A DNA stretch of 64,000 nucleotides from positions 1 to 64,000 of the forward strand of contig DATMML010000052.1 of NCBI GenBank assembly GCA_035570235.1. Reading direction: 5' to 3'. The notes beneath the pieces are model-generated. The model did no database searches, had not been told where the DNA came from, and was given only the letters and a program-made list of their open reading frames with translations. Shown here one piece after another: positions 19,125 through 27,855 of this stretch. How positions within the stretch are numbered: position 1 is the stretch's first letter; each line of letters starts with the position of its first letter. The translations under genes were made by a program, and so were the position numbers. This stretch comes from Vicinamibacteria bacterium. Lineage in GTDB: Bacteria; Acidobacteriota; Vicinamibacteria; Fen-336.

Positions 19125-20567
19125 ATGAGATCATCGCCGACGATGGCCTCGGAGCCGATGATCGGCGTGAGAGTGGCGGCCGAGCCCGCGGTTGCAGCCC
19201 AGGGAACGCTCGCGCTCACCCTGCGTGACGTCGGAAAAGCGTATCGGATCTACGACCGGCCCCAGGACAGGCTGAAACAGATGATACTCGGCCGCTTCGG
19301 ATGCAGCTGGGGCCGAGACTTCTGGGCCCTCCGCGGCGTTTCCTTCGAGCTGCGTCGTGGCGAGGCCATGGGTGTCATCGGGCGCAACGGGAGCGGCAAG
19401 AGCACGCTCCTCCAGATCCTCGCTGGGATCCTCGCGCCCACCACGGGTGAGGTGCGGGTACCCGGCCGCGTGGCCGCGCTGCTTGAGCTGGGCAGCGGCT
19501 TCAACCCCGAGTTCACGGGTCGGGAGAACGTCTTCCTCAACGGCGCCATCATGGGCCTCGGCCATACTGAGATGAAGCGCCGCTTTGACGAAATCGCTGC
19601 CTTTGCCGACATCGGGGAGTTCATCGATCAGCCCGTCAAGCTCTATTCGAGTGGAATGTTCGTCCGCCTCGCCTTCGCCGTTGCAACCAGCGTTCAGGCG
19701 GATGTCCTCCTGATCGACGAAGCCCTCGCCGTCGGCGACGTGTTCTTCCGGCAGAAGTGCTACCGCCGCTTGGAGGCCCTCCGCGATGGCGGCGCCTCCA
19801 TCATGCTCGTCTCGCATGCCGTCAGCGAGATCGAGGAGTTTTGCCGATGCGCCCTGCTGCTCCATCACGGCGACGTAGTGTTCCAAGGATCCGCGGCCGA
19901 GGCCGTCAAGCGCTACTACCTCGTGGAGCAGCAAGAGCGCCTCGTGGAAGCGCCGCCTGCCCTGCCCCGGGGCGCGGTGCCGCAAGAGTACGAGAGCGAG
20001 CGTCTAGAATGGCCCGAGCCCGCAGCCTTCCTCGACCTCACCGGGGTCGCGCAAGTCTCGAATGGCTGGGCGCGCTGTACCGGGGTGGCGCTATGCGACG
20101 TGCAAAGACGCGCCTGCCACGCCTTCCGGCAGGGAGAGCTGGCCCTCTTCTTCTATGAAGTCGAGATCTTGCGCGACATCGAGGCGCCAATCGGAGGGGT
20201 GGTAATCCAAAACTCGAGAGGGGTGATCGTCCACGGCAAGAACACGCTGCAGTACGACTCGATGGTGCCACTCGCCGTCCCTCAGGGCACCCGTTTGAGG
20301 TTCCGTCAGGAGGTCACGCTGGACATCTTCCCGGACGAGTACACCTTCGAGATTGGCATCGCCACGATCTCTCGTCGAGACTACGACTTAAGGGCCGCTT
20401 ACGCCCACGACGATCTCTACGCAAGGGTGACCCGGATCTGCGTGTTGCCCGCCGTGGGTCGGTTCGGGGTCGCACTCAACGCGCCCAGCAGACCGATCCA
20501 GCTGCGCCATCACGGCGTTGCCAATCTGGCGGGGAGGTGCCAGGTAGCGGTCGCGAACGGAGGCTGA
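19125..20567 (+). CDS. wzt: ABC polysaccharide exporter ATPase with glycan-binding domain (Wzt)
   Basis: The 480-residue protein has an N-terminal ATPase: Walker A GRNGSGKST (about 86), signature YSSGMFVRLAFAVA (about 175) and Walker B VLLIDEALAVGD (about 195). A C-terminal domain of about 170 residues with the Wzt-C pattern follows (VIQNSRGVIVHGKNT, then LDIFPDEYTFEIGIATI). In E. coli O8/O9a this domain recognises the modified non-reducing end of the glycan, often a methyl cap, so that only finished chains are exported. Long Wzt forms usually go with such capping, and a methyltransferase follows directly. The start may be ATG 19125 or 19143; neither has a strong ribosome site. Confidence 0.92.
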   Translation: MRSSPTMASEPMIGVRVAAEPAVAAQGTLALTLRDVGKAYRIYDRPQDRLKQMILGRFGCSWGRDFWALRGVSFELRRGEAMGVIGRNGSGKSTLLQILAGILAPTTGEVRVPGRVAALLELGSGFNPEFTGRENVFLNGAIMGLGHTEMKRRFDEIAAFADIGEFIDQPVKLYSSGMFVRLAFAVATSVQADVLLIDEALAVGDVFFRQKCYRRLEALRDGGASIMLVSHAVSEIEEFCRCALLLHHGDVVFQGSAAEAVKRYYLVEQQERLVEAPPALPRGAVPQEYESERLEWPEPAAFLDLTGVAQVSNGWARCTGVALCDVQRRACHAFRQGELALFFYEVEILRDIEAPIGGVVIQNSRGVIVHGKNTLQYDSMVPLAVPQGTRLRFRQEVTLDIFPDEYTFEIGIATISRRDYDLRAAYAHDDLYARVTRICVLPAVGRFGVALNAPSRPIQLRHHGVANLAGRCQVAVANGG

Positions 20568-20750
20568 GCGGGCGAGCCAACGGATTTGGGGCGGGAGCCC
20601 GGCCAGACGTGGTCGTCGACGGGAAACCGCTCCGTTTCGGGCCACGTCCGGAGTCTCTCCAACGCTCTACCGCTCTTGGCTCGAGGCCATCTCCAGCTGG
20701 CGGGTCAAGGCGTCTTCCGCCCGCTCTTGGGCCCGCCCTTCGGAGGGTCG

Positions 20751-21506
20751 ATGCAGCGTAACCCGTCGGTGACGTTCCATCGCAAGGTCCAGTGGTTCGA
20801 CCCCGTGCTCATGACGGCGGGCGCCGTGATTCGGCTTGCCGCGCGCCCACCCATCCTGCGGGCCGTTCTCTCAACATTGGGTGTCCTTCAGCCCGACGAC
20901 TATCTCGAGTTCGTGACCGAGTACATTTCGCGCGGCACGGAGCGGCTCGGCGAGAGCTGGGGATATGCGGATCTCCTGACCGTCCTCCAGGCGGCGGCCT
21001 CCGTGCTGGAGCCGGAGGCCTACCTCGAGATCGGAGTGCGAAGGGGGCGGAGCCTGTCCGTGGTCGCCGCCGCCTGTCCCACCGCCGACCTCTACGGCTT
21101 CGACTTGTGGATCCCGAACTACGCCGGGATGCAGAATCCGGGACCCGAATTCGTGCGCACCGAGCTGTCCCGCGTGGGCCATCGCGGCCGGCTCACCCTC
21201 GTTACGGGCGAGTCGCAGCAGACCGTTCCCGCGTTCCTCGCTGATCACCCGGAACTCTACTTCGATCTCATAACCGTCGACGGCGACCATGCGGCCTCGT
21301 CTGCCACCCAGGACTTGCGTAACGTCCTCCCGCGCTTGAAGCTCGGCGGGGTGGTCGCCCTCGACGACATCGCCCACCCCCAGCACCCGGAGCTGGCCCG
21401 CTGCTGGGAGGAGGTCGTGGCGAGCAACCCCTCTTTCGACACCGCCCGCTACTCCGAACTCGGCTACGGGGTCGCGGTGGGCGTGAGGCGACGCTCAGAC
21501 CCGTGA
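20751..21506 (+). CDS. Class I methyltransferase (Methyltransf_24-like)
   Basis: The 251-residue protein carries YLEIGVRRGRSLSVVAAACP (motif I, about residue 90), YGFDLW (strand 2), FDLITVDGDHAASSATQDL and LGGVVALDDIAHPQHPEL. This is the typical Methyltransf_24 or cephalosporin-hydroxylase-like pattern with an Asp/His site. The ATG at 20751 is preceded by CGGAGGG. It lies between Wzt and the epimerase, and its stop overlaps the next start (GTGA). A role in modifying or capping the exported sugar is likely but inferred. Confidence 0.82.
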   Translation: MQRNPSVTFHRKVQWFDPVLMTAGAVIRLAARPPILRAVLSTLGVLQPDDYLEFVTEYISRGTERLGESWGYADLLTVLQAAASVLEPEAYLEIGVRRGRSLSVVAAACPTADLYGFDLWIPNYAGMQNPGPEFVRTELSRVGHRGRLTLVTGESQQTVPAFLADHPELYFDLITVDGDHAASSATQDLRNVLPRLKLGGVVALDDIAHPQHPELARCWEEVVASNPSFDTARYSELGYGVAVGVRRRSDP

Positions 21507-22420
21507 AAAGGAAGGTCCTGATCACCGGGGCCAGTGGGTTCATCGGCGCCCGGTTGTGGGAGCGGCGAACCGCCCTCGGTGACGAGGTTGTGGCCTGCGT
21601 GACCTCGGAGCCTCCGAATTGGGCTCCCCTGTCCGGGAGCCGCCACCGACTCCGCCTCCCGGAAGGCGACATCGGCCGCATTCTCGCGGAGGAGCGGCCA
21701 GAGCACGTTGTACACTGCGCGGGAAGCTCGTCCGTCGCGGATTCCGTTCGGAATCCGACGGCAGACTTCGAGAAGAACGTGACCGTCACCGAACACCTGA
21801 TAGGGGCGGTGGCCGCCTGCTCCCCACGCTCCAAGGTCACTTTCGTGTCGAGCGCGGCCGTTTACGGCGACCCCGCCCGCCAGCCGATCGACGAGCGCGC
21901 GCTACCGGCGCCGATCTCGCCGTACGGCGTCCATAAGCTCAGGGCAGAGACCGCCTGCCGGGAAGGGCACGACCGCGAGGGAGTGCCGTTGGCGATCTTG
22001 AGGATTTTTTCCGGCTACGGCCCGGGCCTTCGCAAGCGACTACTCTGGGACATCTACCAGCAGTGGCTGCACTCCGCGCGGGTGTCCCTCTATGGCAGCG
22101 GTGAGGAAACGCGGGACTTCATCTATGCTGACGATATCGTCGAGGCAATCGGAGTGGTGATGGAGGCCGCACCTTTCCGCGGGGAAGTGTTCAACGTCGC
22201 TTCGGGGCGCGAGACGTCGGTGCGGGCGGCCGCTCGCCTCCTCCTCGAGGCGCTGGGGGGCGACAAGGAGCTCGAGTTCAACGCACAGGTCCGCCCCGGC
22301 GACCCGCGGCGGTGGCAGGCGGATGTGGGGGCCATCCAGGCCCTGGGCGCCAGGCCGGGGGTAGCGATCGAGGAAGGGATCCAGCGCTACGCGCGGTGGC
22401 TCCGGGCCGGAGCAGGGTGA
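21503..22420 (+). CDS. NAD-dependent sugar epimerase/dehydratase
   Basis: The 305-residue extended SDR has the NAD motif GASGFIG at residues 9-15, the catalytic Ser in FVSSAAVYGD, and the YxxxK pair in SPYGVHKL (about 141-145). All catalytic residues are present. The C-terminal part (DFIYADDIVEAI, FNVASGRETSVRAAA, then RPGDPRRWQADV) matches NDP-sugar 4-epimerases and dehydratases. It would make a nucleotide sugar for the glycan. The GTG start overlaps the methyltransferase stop by four bases, and the next gene starts four bases after its stop. Confidence 0.9.
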   Translation: MKRKVLITGASGFIGARLWERRTALGDEVVACVTSEPPNWAPLSGSRHRLRLPEGDIGRILAEERPEHVVHCAGSSSVADSVRNPTADFEKNVTVTEHLIGAVAACSPRSKVTFVSSAAVYGDPARQPIDERALPAPISPYGVHKLRAETACREGHDREGVPLAILRIFSGYGPGLRKRLLWDIYQQWLHSARVSLYGSGEETRDFIYADDIVEAIGVVMEAAPFRGEVFNVASGRETSVRAAARLLLEALGGDKELEFNAQVRPGDPRRWQADVGAIQALGARPGVAIEEGIQRYARWLRAGAG

Positions 22421-22424
22421 GAGG

Positions 22425-24467
22425 GTGCGAGTAGGCATTCCTCTAATCCAAGCCGACCTCTCGGGCGCGGGGGGTTGGATCGCCGGTCTCTACTACGTTC
22501 GGAACTGCCTGAGTGCTCTGGCCACCCTCCCCGAGCGCGCGAGGCCCCGCGTCACCGTCTTCCGGCCCTCCACCCTCCGGGAACCCCTGCTCCTACCCGA
22601 GCACGCTGGCCGCTCGGCGTGGGTCAGCGAAGTCGTGGTGCCCGTGGAGGCGCTGGAGGGGGTTGGCTCTGCTCTCCAGGAGATTTACGACCGCCACCCC
22701 TGCGATGTGGTCTTCCCCGTCTCCAGCTTGCCCCTGGCGGTGATGCCCGCGGGCGCGATCGGATGGATACCGGACTTCCAGCACCGACACCACCCCGAGT
22801 TCTTCGCCGAAGGGGAGCGTCGCGAGCGCGAACTATTCCAGTCCTTCCTCCTTGCCTACTGCAAGCGCATAGCCTGTAGCAGCCGGTCAGTCCTGAACGA
22901 CGTGCAGCGCTTCTACCCAGACTTGAAGGCCAAAGGCGTGCTCCTCCGCTTCCCCGCCACTCTTCCTCGGCAATCCCTAGTGGGAGCGCCGGCCTCGGCA
23001 CTCCTCGGCCGGGGCATCCATCGGAAGTACGCTTATCTGCCCAATCAGTTCTGGGTGCACAAGAACCACCGGACGGTGTTCGAAGCGTGGCGGCTCCTCC
23101 ATGACCGCGGTCTGGACTGCCTGCTCGTGTGCTCGGGGGAGAGCTATGAGCATCGGCTTCCCGGCCATTTCGCCGAGCTTCAGGCGTATCTCGAGGACAA
23201 CGGCTTGCGTGATCAGGTGCGGATCCTCGGCTTTGTCGACCGAGCGGAGCAGATCCAGATCTACCGGGGCGCGAGCGTCGTGCTCCAGCCGTCTTTGTTC
23301 GAGGGCTGGAGCACGACCATCGAGGAGGCGAAGGCGCTCGGCAAGCCCCTGATCGTCTCCGACATTCCGGTTCACCGCGAGCAATGCGGGGCGCAGGCGC
23401 GCTACTTCCGCAAGGATGACCCCGGGGAGCTGGCCGACCTTCTTCAGGCGGGGTGGTCCCGGCTCCCCGAAGGGTACGACCCGGGAGCGGAGGCAAAGGC
23501 ACAAGGGCACGCGCGACGGCAGGCCCGCCGCTTCGGCGGAGAGCTGCTTTCCGCTTTCGAAGATGTCGCCCAGAATCGACAGGCCGGCGCGGCCGTGGCC
23601 GCCGAGAAGCGGTTGATGCAGCCTCTCGTCGTCGACCTGACCCGTAGGCTGCATGTGGTGGAGGCGGATCGGCGGGCCCGCCTCAAGGTTATCGGGCATC
23701 AAAGCGACGAACTGGCCCGCATTCCGGGCCTCGAGGCCGAGGTCGAGCTCCTGCAGACGCAGCTGGACGAACGTCTGGAGGTCATCGAGCGCCAAGGCGC
23801 GGAGCTTGGCCGCATCGCGACGCTTGAGGCGAACATCGGCTTCGTCCGAAAGCAGCTCGACGAGCGCCTAGAAGTTATCGAACGCCAAGCCGCAGAGCTC
23901 AGCCGCATCCGCGGGCTCGAGGCGGATGTGGCCTTCCTGGGTACGCAGCTCGACGAACGCCAAGAGGTTATCGAGCGCAAAGCGACCGAGCTCAGCCGCC
24001 TCCCCGCGCTCGAGGCGGACATGGCGTTCCTGCGCAAGCAGCTCGACGAGCGCCAGGAGGTCATTGGGCGCCAGGCCGAGGAGCTCGGCCGCCTCCCCGG
24101 GCTCGAGGCGGACATGGCGTTCCTGCGCAAGCAGCTCGACGAGCGCCAGGAGGTCATTGCCCGCCAGGCCGCGGGGCTCGGCCGCCTCCCCGGGCTCGAG
24201 GCCGATGTGGCGTTCCTGCGTACGCAGCTCGACGAGCGCCAGGCCGCGGGGCTCGGCCGCCTCGCCGAGCTGGAAGCCGAACAAGCGGGTTACCTGGAGT
24301 CGCTCCGCCAGCGAGACCGCCAGCTGGCCGAGCTCTCCGCCTTACTTGATGAGGCACGTCCCCGCACCCTACTCGGACTGACCTGGCCTAGGGAGGTGAG
24401 GCGGAGCCGCTTGGCGCTTGATCGGGCACGTGCGCTTCTCACCGAGGCCCTCCGGCGAGACGCCTAG
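22425..24467 (+). CDS. GT4 glycosyltransferase with tandem-repeat coiled-coil extension
   Basis: The 680-residue protein has a GT-B glycosyltransferase in residues 1-385, with KNHRTVFEAWRLL and the E-x7-E motif in PSLFEGWSTTIEEAKALGK. A long helical tail follows. Residues 420-628 consist of about 6.5 tandem 31-residue units of the type QLDERQEVIERQAxELxRLP plus GLEADMAFLRK, strongly heptad-like. The GTG at 22425 follows the epimerase stop by four bases. In Wzm/Wzt systems coiled coils attached to chain-building enzymes act as length rulers (WbdD in E. coli O9a, WbbB in Klebsiella O12). Such a role here is inference, but the context fits. A final ~50-residue basic segment ends the protein. Confidence 0.85.
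   Translation: MRVGIPLIQADLSGAGGWIAGLYYVRNCLSALATLPERARPRVTVFRPSTLREPLLLPEHAGRSAWVSEVVVPVEALEGVGSALQEIYDRHPCDVVFPVSSLPLAVMPAGAIGWIPDFQHRHHPEFFAEGERRERELFQSFLLAYCKRIACSSRSVLNDVQRFYPDLKAKGVLLRFPATLPRQSLVGAPASALLGRGIHRKYAYLPNQFWVHKNHRTVFEAWRLLHDRGLDCLLVCSGESYEHRLPGHFAELQAYLEDNGLRDQVRILGFVDRAEQIQIYRGASVVLQPSLFEGWSTTIEEAKALGKPLIVSDIPVHREQCGAQARYFRKDDPGELADLLQAGWSRLPEGYDPGAEAKAQGHARRQARRFGGELLSAFEDVAQNRQAGAAVAAEKRLMQPLVVDLTRRLHVVEADRRARLKVIGHQSDELARIPGLEAEVELLQTQLDERLEVIERQGAELGRIATLEANIGFVRKQLDERLEVIERQAAELSRIRGLEADVAFLGTQLDERQEVIERKATELSRLPALEADMAFLRKQLDERQEVIGRQAEELGRLPGLEADMAFLRKQLDERQEVIARQAAGLGRLPGLEADVAFLRTQLDERQAAGLGRLAELEAEQAGYLESLRQRDRQLAELSALLDEARPRTLLGLTWPREVRRSRLALDRARALLTEALRRDA
23682..24310 (+). 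repeat. 93-base tandem repeats encoding a coiled coil
   Basis: Units start at 23682, 23775, 23868, 23961, 24054, 24147 and 24240 (the last truncated). Units 4-6 are very similar at DNA level. The last unit reuses the bases at the start of its predecessor with an internal deletion, which indicates recent expansion and contraction. Confidence 0.9.
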
Positions 24468-24643
24468 AGTCCTTGACCTCGCCCAGGGCGATTCTCCCGA
24501 CCAAGGGAACTCTTGATCCCATGCCTTCTACGGAACAGGCTGGTGTTCAGTGAGTTATTGCTGATCGGTAATCGGGTGTGTGCGTCGTCACTTGACCTCT
24601 GTCAATCGACCGTTAACCTCGATGTGTCCGCCGTCTCCCCTCC

Positions 24644-24659
24644 AGGAGGACTTATTGTG
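24644..24659 (+). promoter_or_regulatory. Ribosome site and GTG start of the beta-helix gene
   Basis: AGGAGGA at 24644-24650 lies six bases before the GTG at 24657. This start gives a normal signal peptide, whereas the longer frame from 24513 has none in the right place. Confidence 0.65.
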
Positions 24660-27035
24660 CTGGGCGTGCGCCGAGCCGTAAAGATCCGGAGTGTCGGCAT
24701 CTTTCTCGCGATGGTCAGCCCGGCCTTCCCGGCCCGCGCGGCGACGTTCTGCGTGAGCACCACGGCTGAGCTCAACAGCGCGCTCACGACCGCCCAAGGC
24801 AACGGGGTCGACAATGCGATTCAACTCGTGCAAGCCACGTACACGGGTAGCTTCCTTTTCTCCGCCAACCACGGCTTGACCGTGGGCGGTGGCTACGCCC
24901 CGGGGTGCGGCTCGCGCGTCGTGAATCCTGCCAATACCGTCCTTGATGGCAACACCGTCGGTCAGACCCTACGCCTGTTCAGTACCGTTCCGGTGGCTTT
25001 TGCGGTCGACGGCGTCACCATCAAGAACGGTCGCGCACTCTCGACAACCGACCCCTCGACCATGAATGGCGGCGGGCTCTGGGCCGTCGCCGGCAACACG
25101 ACCCCGGGGGGAAGCGTCACCCTGACCAATAGCATCGTCACTGGCAACCAAGCCTACCAGGACGGGGGCGGGGTCTACGTCCTCAAGGCGAACACCGTCA
25201 CCCTGACCAACAACACCATCCAGAGCAACAGTTCCGGTTTTGGGGGCGGGTTCTATGCGGTTGAGTCCAAGAACATCACCCTCACTGGAAACACGATCAT
25301 GAGTAACACCGTCGCCTTCGCAAGTCCTCCTCCCGGCGGAGCTGGTATCTACGTGGACACCACTTATCCGCTCACGGGCGAAACGGGCAAGAGCTCAACC
25401 GTCACCCTGAAGCAGAACACGATCAGCTCCAACCAGGGGCAGGGAATGTTTGTCTTGGGGTCCCAAACCGGGCTCTCCACGGCCGCCGTGACCGTGGTGG
25501 GTAACAGCTTCGACCATAACAGCGCGGTCAGCGGGGGCGCAATCGCCATGAGCTACGGCGACACGTTCGTGGGCTCGCAGAACGTGTTCTCCAGCAACAC
25601 GGCCAGCAGCAATGGCGCTGGCCTAGCCTTTTTCTTTACCCACGTTGTGAGCCTGACCGACAACGTGATGTTCGCCAACATCGCCGGTGCCAATGGCGGG
25701 GGTTTCTATGCCCTCCAACAAAACACCCTGAATGTAATCAACAACACCCTCAGCGGAAACAGTGCCACCTCCGGCGCCTCGTTCGGAGGGGGTATCTGGC
25801 TCCGGCTCGTCGCCGACACCGACGTGGCCAACATCTACAACAACGTCGTCTGGAGCAACACGGCCGGCTCGGGGGCGTCCGGCGATCTGGCCATCGACAA
25901 CGACGGCAACACCAACGGTGTCTTTTCTCCCGTCAACCTGTTCAACAACGACTTCAACCAAGCGGCCAGCGGATTCTTCATCACCCAAGCCGGCTTCAGC
26001 ATCCCCCCCAGCAATCTGAACAACCAGGACCCGAAGTTCGTGAACGTCGCCGCTAACAACTACTCGCTTCAGGCCTCCTCGCCTTGCATCAACACGGGCA
26101 CCAACAGCGCGCCCGGCCTGCCCCCGCTGGACGGCGCCGGGTCCTTCCGGATCTCCGGCCCTGCGGTGGACATCGGCGCCTTCGAGTTCGGCGCCCTCGC
26201 GTACCATAAGCGGAGGCTCGTGGACTTTGACGGCGACCTCATCTCCGACATCACCGTCTATCACTCGGCGTCCGGGCTCTGGTACACGCGTCAGTCCTCC
26301 ACGGGGACGACGGTGTCGATGGGTTTCGGGGGGACGGGCTATACACCCGTGCCGGGAGACTACGACGGCGACGGGAAGACTGACTTTGCGGTGTTCCACG
26401 ATGCCACGGGGCTCTGGTTCATCAAGTACTCGTCGACGGGTGCGGTGGTGACGGTCGGATTTGGGGCCTCGGGGTACATTCCAGTTCCCGGGGACTATGA
26501 CGGCGACGGAAAGACAGACATCGCGGTCTACCACCCGCCGTCGGGGCTGTGGTTCGTTCAGCAGTCCAGCACGGGGACTACCTTCTCCATGGGCTTTGGG
26601 GGCACCGGCTATACGCCCGTGCCCGAGGACTACGATGGCGACGGAAAGACAGACCTCGCCGTCTACAACGCCAGCTCAGGCCTGTGGTTCATTCGCCCGT
26701 CGTCCACGGGAACGACTTTTTCGGTCGGGTTCGGTGGCTCCGGTTACACGCCGGTCGCGCTCGACTACGACGGGGACGGCCGGGCCGACATCGCGGTCTA
26801 CCATCCCCCCACCGGCCTGTGGTTCGTGCGGCAAACGACGACGGGGGCCACCTTCAGCCTCGGGTTCGGGGGTACCGGCTACGTCCCCGTCCAAGGCTAC
26901 TATGACGCGGACTGGGCACGGGGGGATCTGGCCGTCTACAATTCCGCCTCCGGCTTGTGGTTCATACGCCAGTCGTCCACCGGCACGACCTTCAGCCTCG
27001 GCTTCGGGGGTTCGGGCTTCACGCCCGTGAACTGA
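24657..27035 (+). CDS. Secreted parallel beta-helix protein with six FG-GAP repeats (copy B)
   Basis: The 792-residue protein has a signal peptide (about 1-28, ending PAFPARA). A right-handed parallel beta-helix follows (about 60-510), rich in NTVxxN and GGGxY turns (GGGLWAV, GGGVYVL, GGGFYAV). A choice-of-anchor-like end is next (SPCINTGTN to GPAVDIGAFEFG), then six ~45-residue FG-GAP repeats (523-792) ending in TPVN. The helix part resembles polymorphic outer-membrane or polysaccharide-binding proteins; no pectate-lyase catalytic motif is apparent. It lies 189 bases after the glycan operon and may be displayed with the polysaccharide. Confidence 0.85.
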   Translation: MLGVRRAVKIRSVGIFLAMVSPAFPARAATFCVSTTAELNSALTTAQGNGVDNAIQLVQATYTGSFLFSANHGLTVGGGYAPGCGSRVVNPANTVLDGNTVGQTLRLFSTVPVAFAVDGVTIKNGRALSTTDPSTMNGGGLWAVAGNTTPGGSVTLTNSIVTGNQAYQDGGGVYVLKANTVTLTNNTIQSNSSGFGGGFYAVESKNITLTGNTIMSNTVAFASPPPGGAGIYVDTTYPLTGETGKSSTVTLKQNTISSNQGQGMFVLGSQTGLSTAAVTVVGNSFDHNSAVSGGAIAMSYGDTFVGSQNVFSSNTASSNGAGLAFFFTHVVSLTDNVMFANIAGANGGGFYALQQNTLNVINNTLSGNSATSGASFGGGIWLRLVADTDVANIYNNVVWSNTAGSGASGDLAIDNDGNTNGVFSPVNLFNNDFNQAASGFFITQAGFSIPPSNLNNQDPKFVNVAANNYSLQASSPCINTGTNSAPGLPPLDGAGSFRISGPAVDIGAFEFGALAYHKRRLVDFDGDLISDITVYHSASGLWYTRQSSTGTTVSMGFGGTGYTPVPGDYDGDGKTDFAVFHDATGLWFIKYSSTGAVVTVGFGASGYIPVPGDYDGDGKTDIAVYHPPSGLWFVQQSSTGTTFSMGFGGTGYTPVPEDYDGDGKTDLAVYNASSGLWFIRPSSTGTTFSVGFGGSGYTPVALDYDGDGRADIAVYHPPTGLWFVRQTTTGATFSLGFGGTGYVPVQGYYDADWARGDLAVYNSASGLWFIRQSSTGTTFSLGFGGSGFTPVN
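26223..27032 (+). repeat. Six-unit FG-GAP repeat array (B)
   Basis: Six units of about 135 bases encode residues 523-792. Unit 6 has a degenerate calcium loop (YYDADWARGD). Confidence 0.85.
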
Positions 27036-27051
27036 GGTAGACTGTTCTCCC

Positions 27052-27726
27052 ATGAGATGCCGAGGCTTGGCCCTGGCCCTCCTTCTCCTCGGGGTGGGCC
27101 GCGCGACCGCCGAGGTTGACATCCACTCGGCCGGCGGCCGCGTGGACCTCCGGGTGAGCACGGCTCCCCTTTCCGATGTCCTCGATCGCCTCTCGCGGGA
27201 AACGGGAACGAAGGTCGTGTACGAAGGCCCTCCCCCCCGTCAGCTCGTTTCTGTTTCGCTCCAGAAGCGGACGCCGGTGGAGGCCGTCCTCAGCCTCCTG
27301 GAAGGCACGGGGATCAGCTTCGCCCTGCGGATGGATCCCAGCGGAACGGGGTGCCACACGCTCATCATCGTTTCCGCCCCCCAAGGAATCGCGACCACGG
27401 CCCCGCCCCCGGCGGCCCCGCCGCCAGAGATGGTTCCGCCGAATGCCGCCCCCGAGGAGAGCGTCCCCGCGGAGGCCTTCACCCCGCCCCCGGGGATGAC
27501 GGTCTCGCCGCCCCAAGTTGTGCAGCCCCCAGGTCAGCCCGGGAGCTCTCCGGAAGCCAAGGCCGTCCCCTTCCCACCGGGCTTCAACACCGCCCTGCCC
27601 AACTTCCAGAGCGGCCCGCCCATGCCCAGCGGGCCCGTCCTGCCGAGCGTTCCCGGAGGGCCGGGAAGCGCGCCCCGCGCCGGGCGGCCCCTCCTCGCTC
27701 CCGAGAAGGCGGAGCCGGATTCCTAA
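27052..27726 (+). CDS. Secreted protein with STN-like domain and Pro-rich tail
   Basis: The 224-residue protein has a signal peptide (LALALLLLGVGRATA, about 1-20). A ~85-residue domain follows with the STN/secretin-short-domain pattern (APLSDVLDRLSRETGTKVVY and RTPVEAVLSLLEGTGISFAL). The second half is a Pro/Ala/Gly-rich, low-complexity tail. STN domains occur at the start of secretins and TonB receptors, but here the domain stands alone. It may be an envelope accessory protein; the partner is unknown. It starts 16 bases after copy B, so it is probably co-transcribed. Confidence 0.75.
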   Translation: MRCRGLALALLLLGVGRATAEVDIHSAGGRVDLRVSTAPLSDVLDRLSRETGTKVVYEGPPPRQLVSVSLQKRTPVEAVLSLLEGTGISFALRMDPSGTGCHTLIIVSAPQGIATTAPPPAAPPPEMVPPNAAPEESVPAEAFTPPPGMTVSPPQVVQPPGQPGSSPEAKAVPFPPGFNTALPNFQSGPPMPSGPVLPSVPGGPGSAPRAGRPLLAPEKAEPDS

Positions 27727-27729
27727 GCA

Positions 27730-27855
27730 GCGGATGGGAAGACTGATTTAGCGGTAGACCATCCGCCGAGCGGGCTCTGGTTCGTGCGCTCGTCGCTCAA
27801 CGGAAGCACTCTCACGACCGGCTCCCGAGGCCCGGCCTTTAGACCCGTGAACTAG
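27730..27855 (+). pseudogene. Orphan fragment of the FG-GAP module
   Basis: Just after the stop of the STN gene, 41 codons read ADGKTDLAVDHPPSGLWFVR, then a GSRGPAFRPVN end and a stop. This is the last unit of a six-repeat protein with no start and no upstream part. The GFGG turn has become GSRG and the calcium loop is incomplete. The fragment overlaps the tail of the leftward GT4 gene by 17 bases. It marks a lost or recombined copy of the module. Confidence 0.7.
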
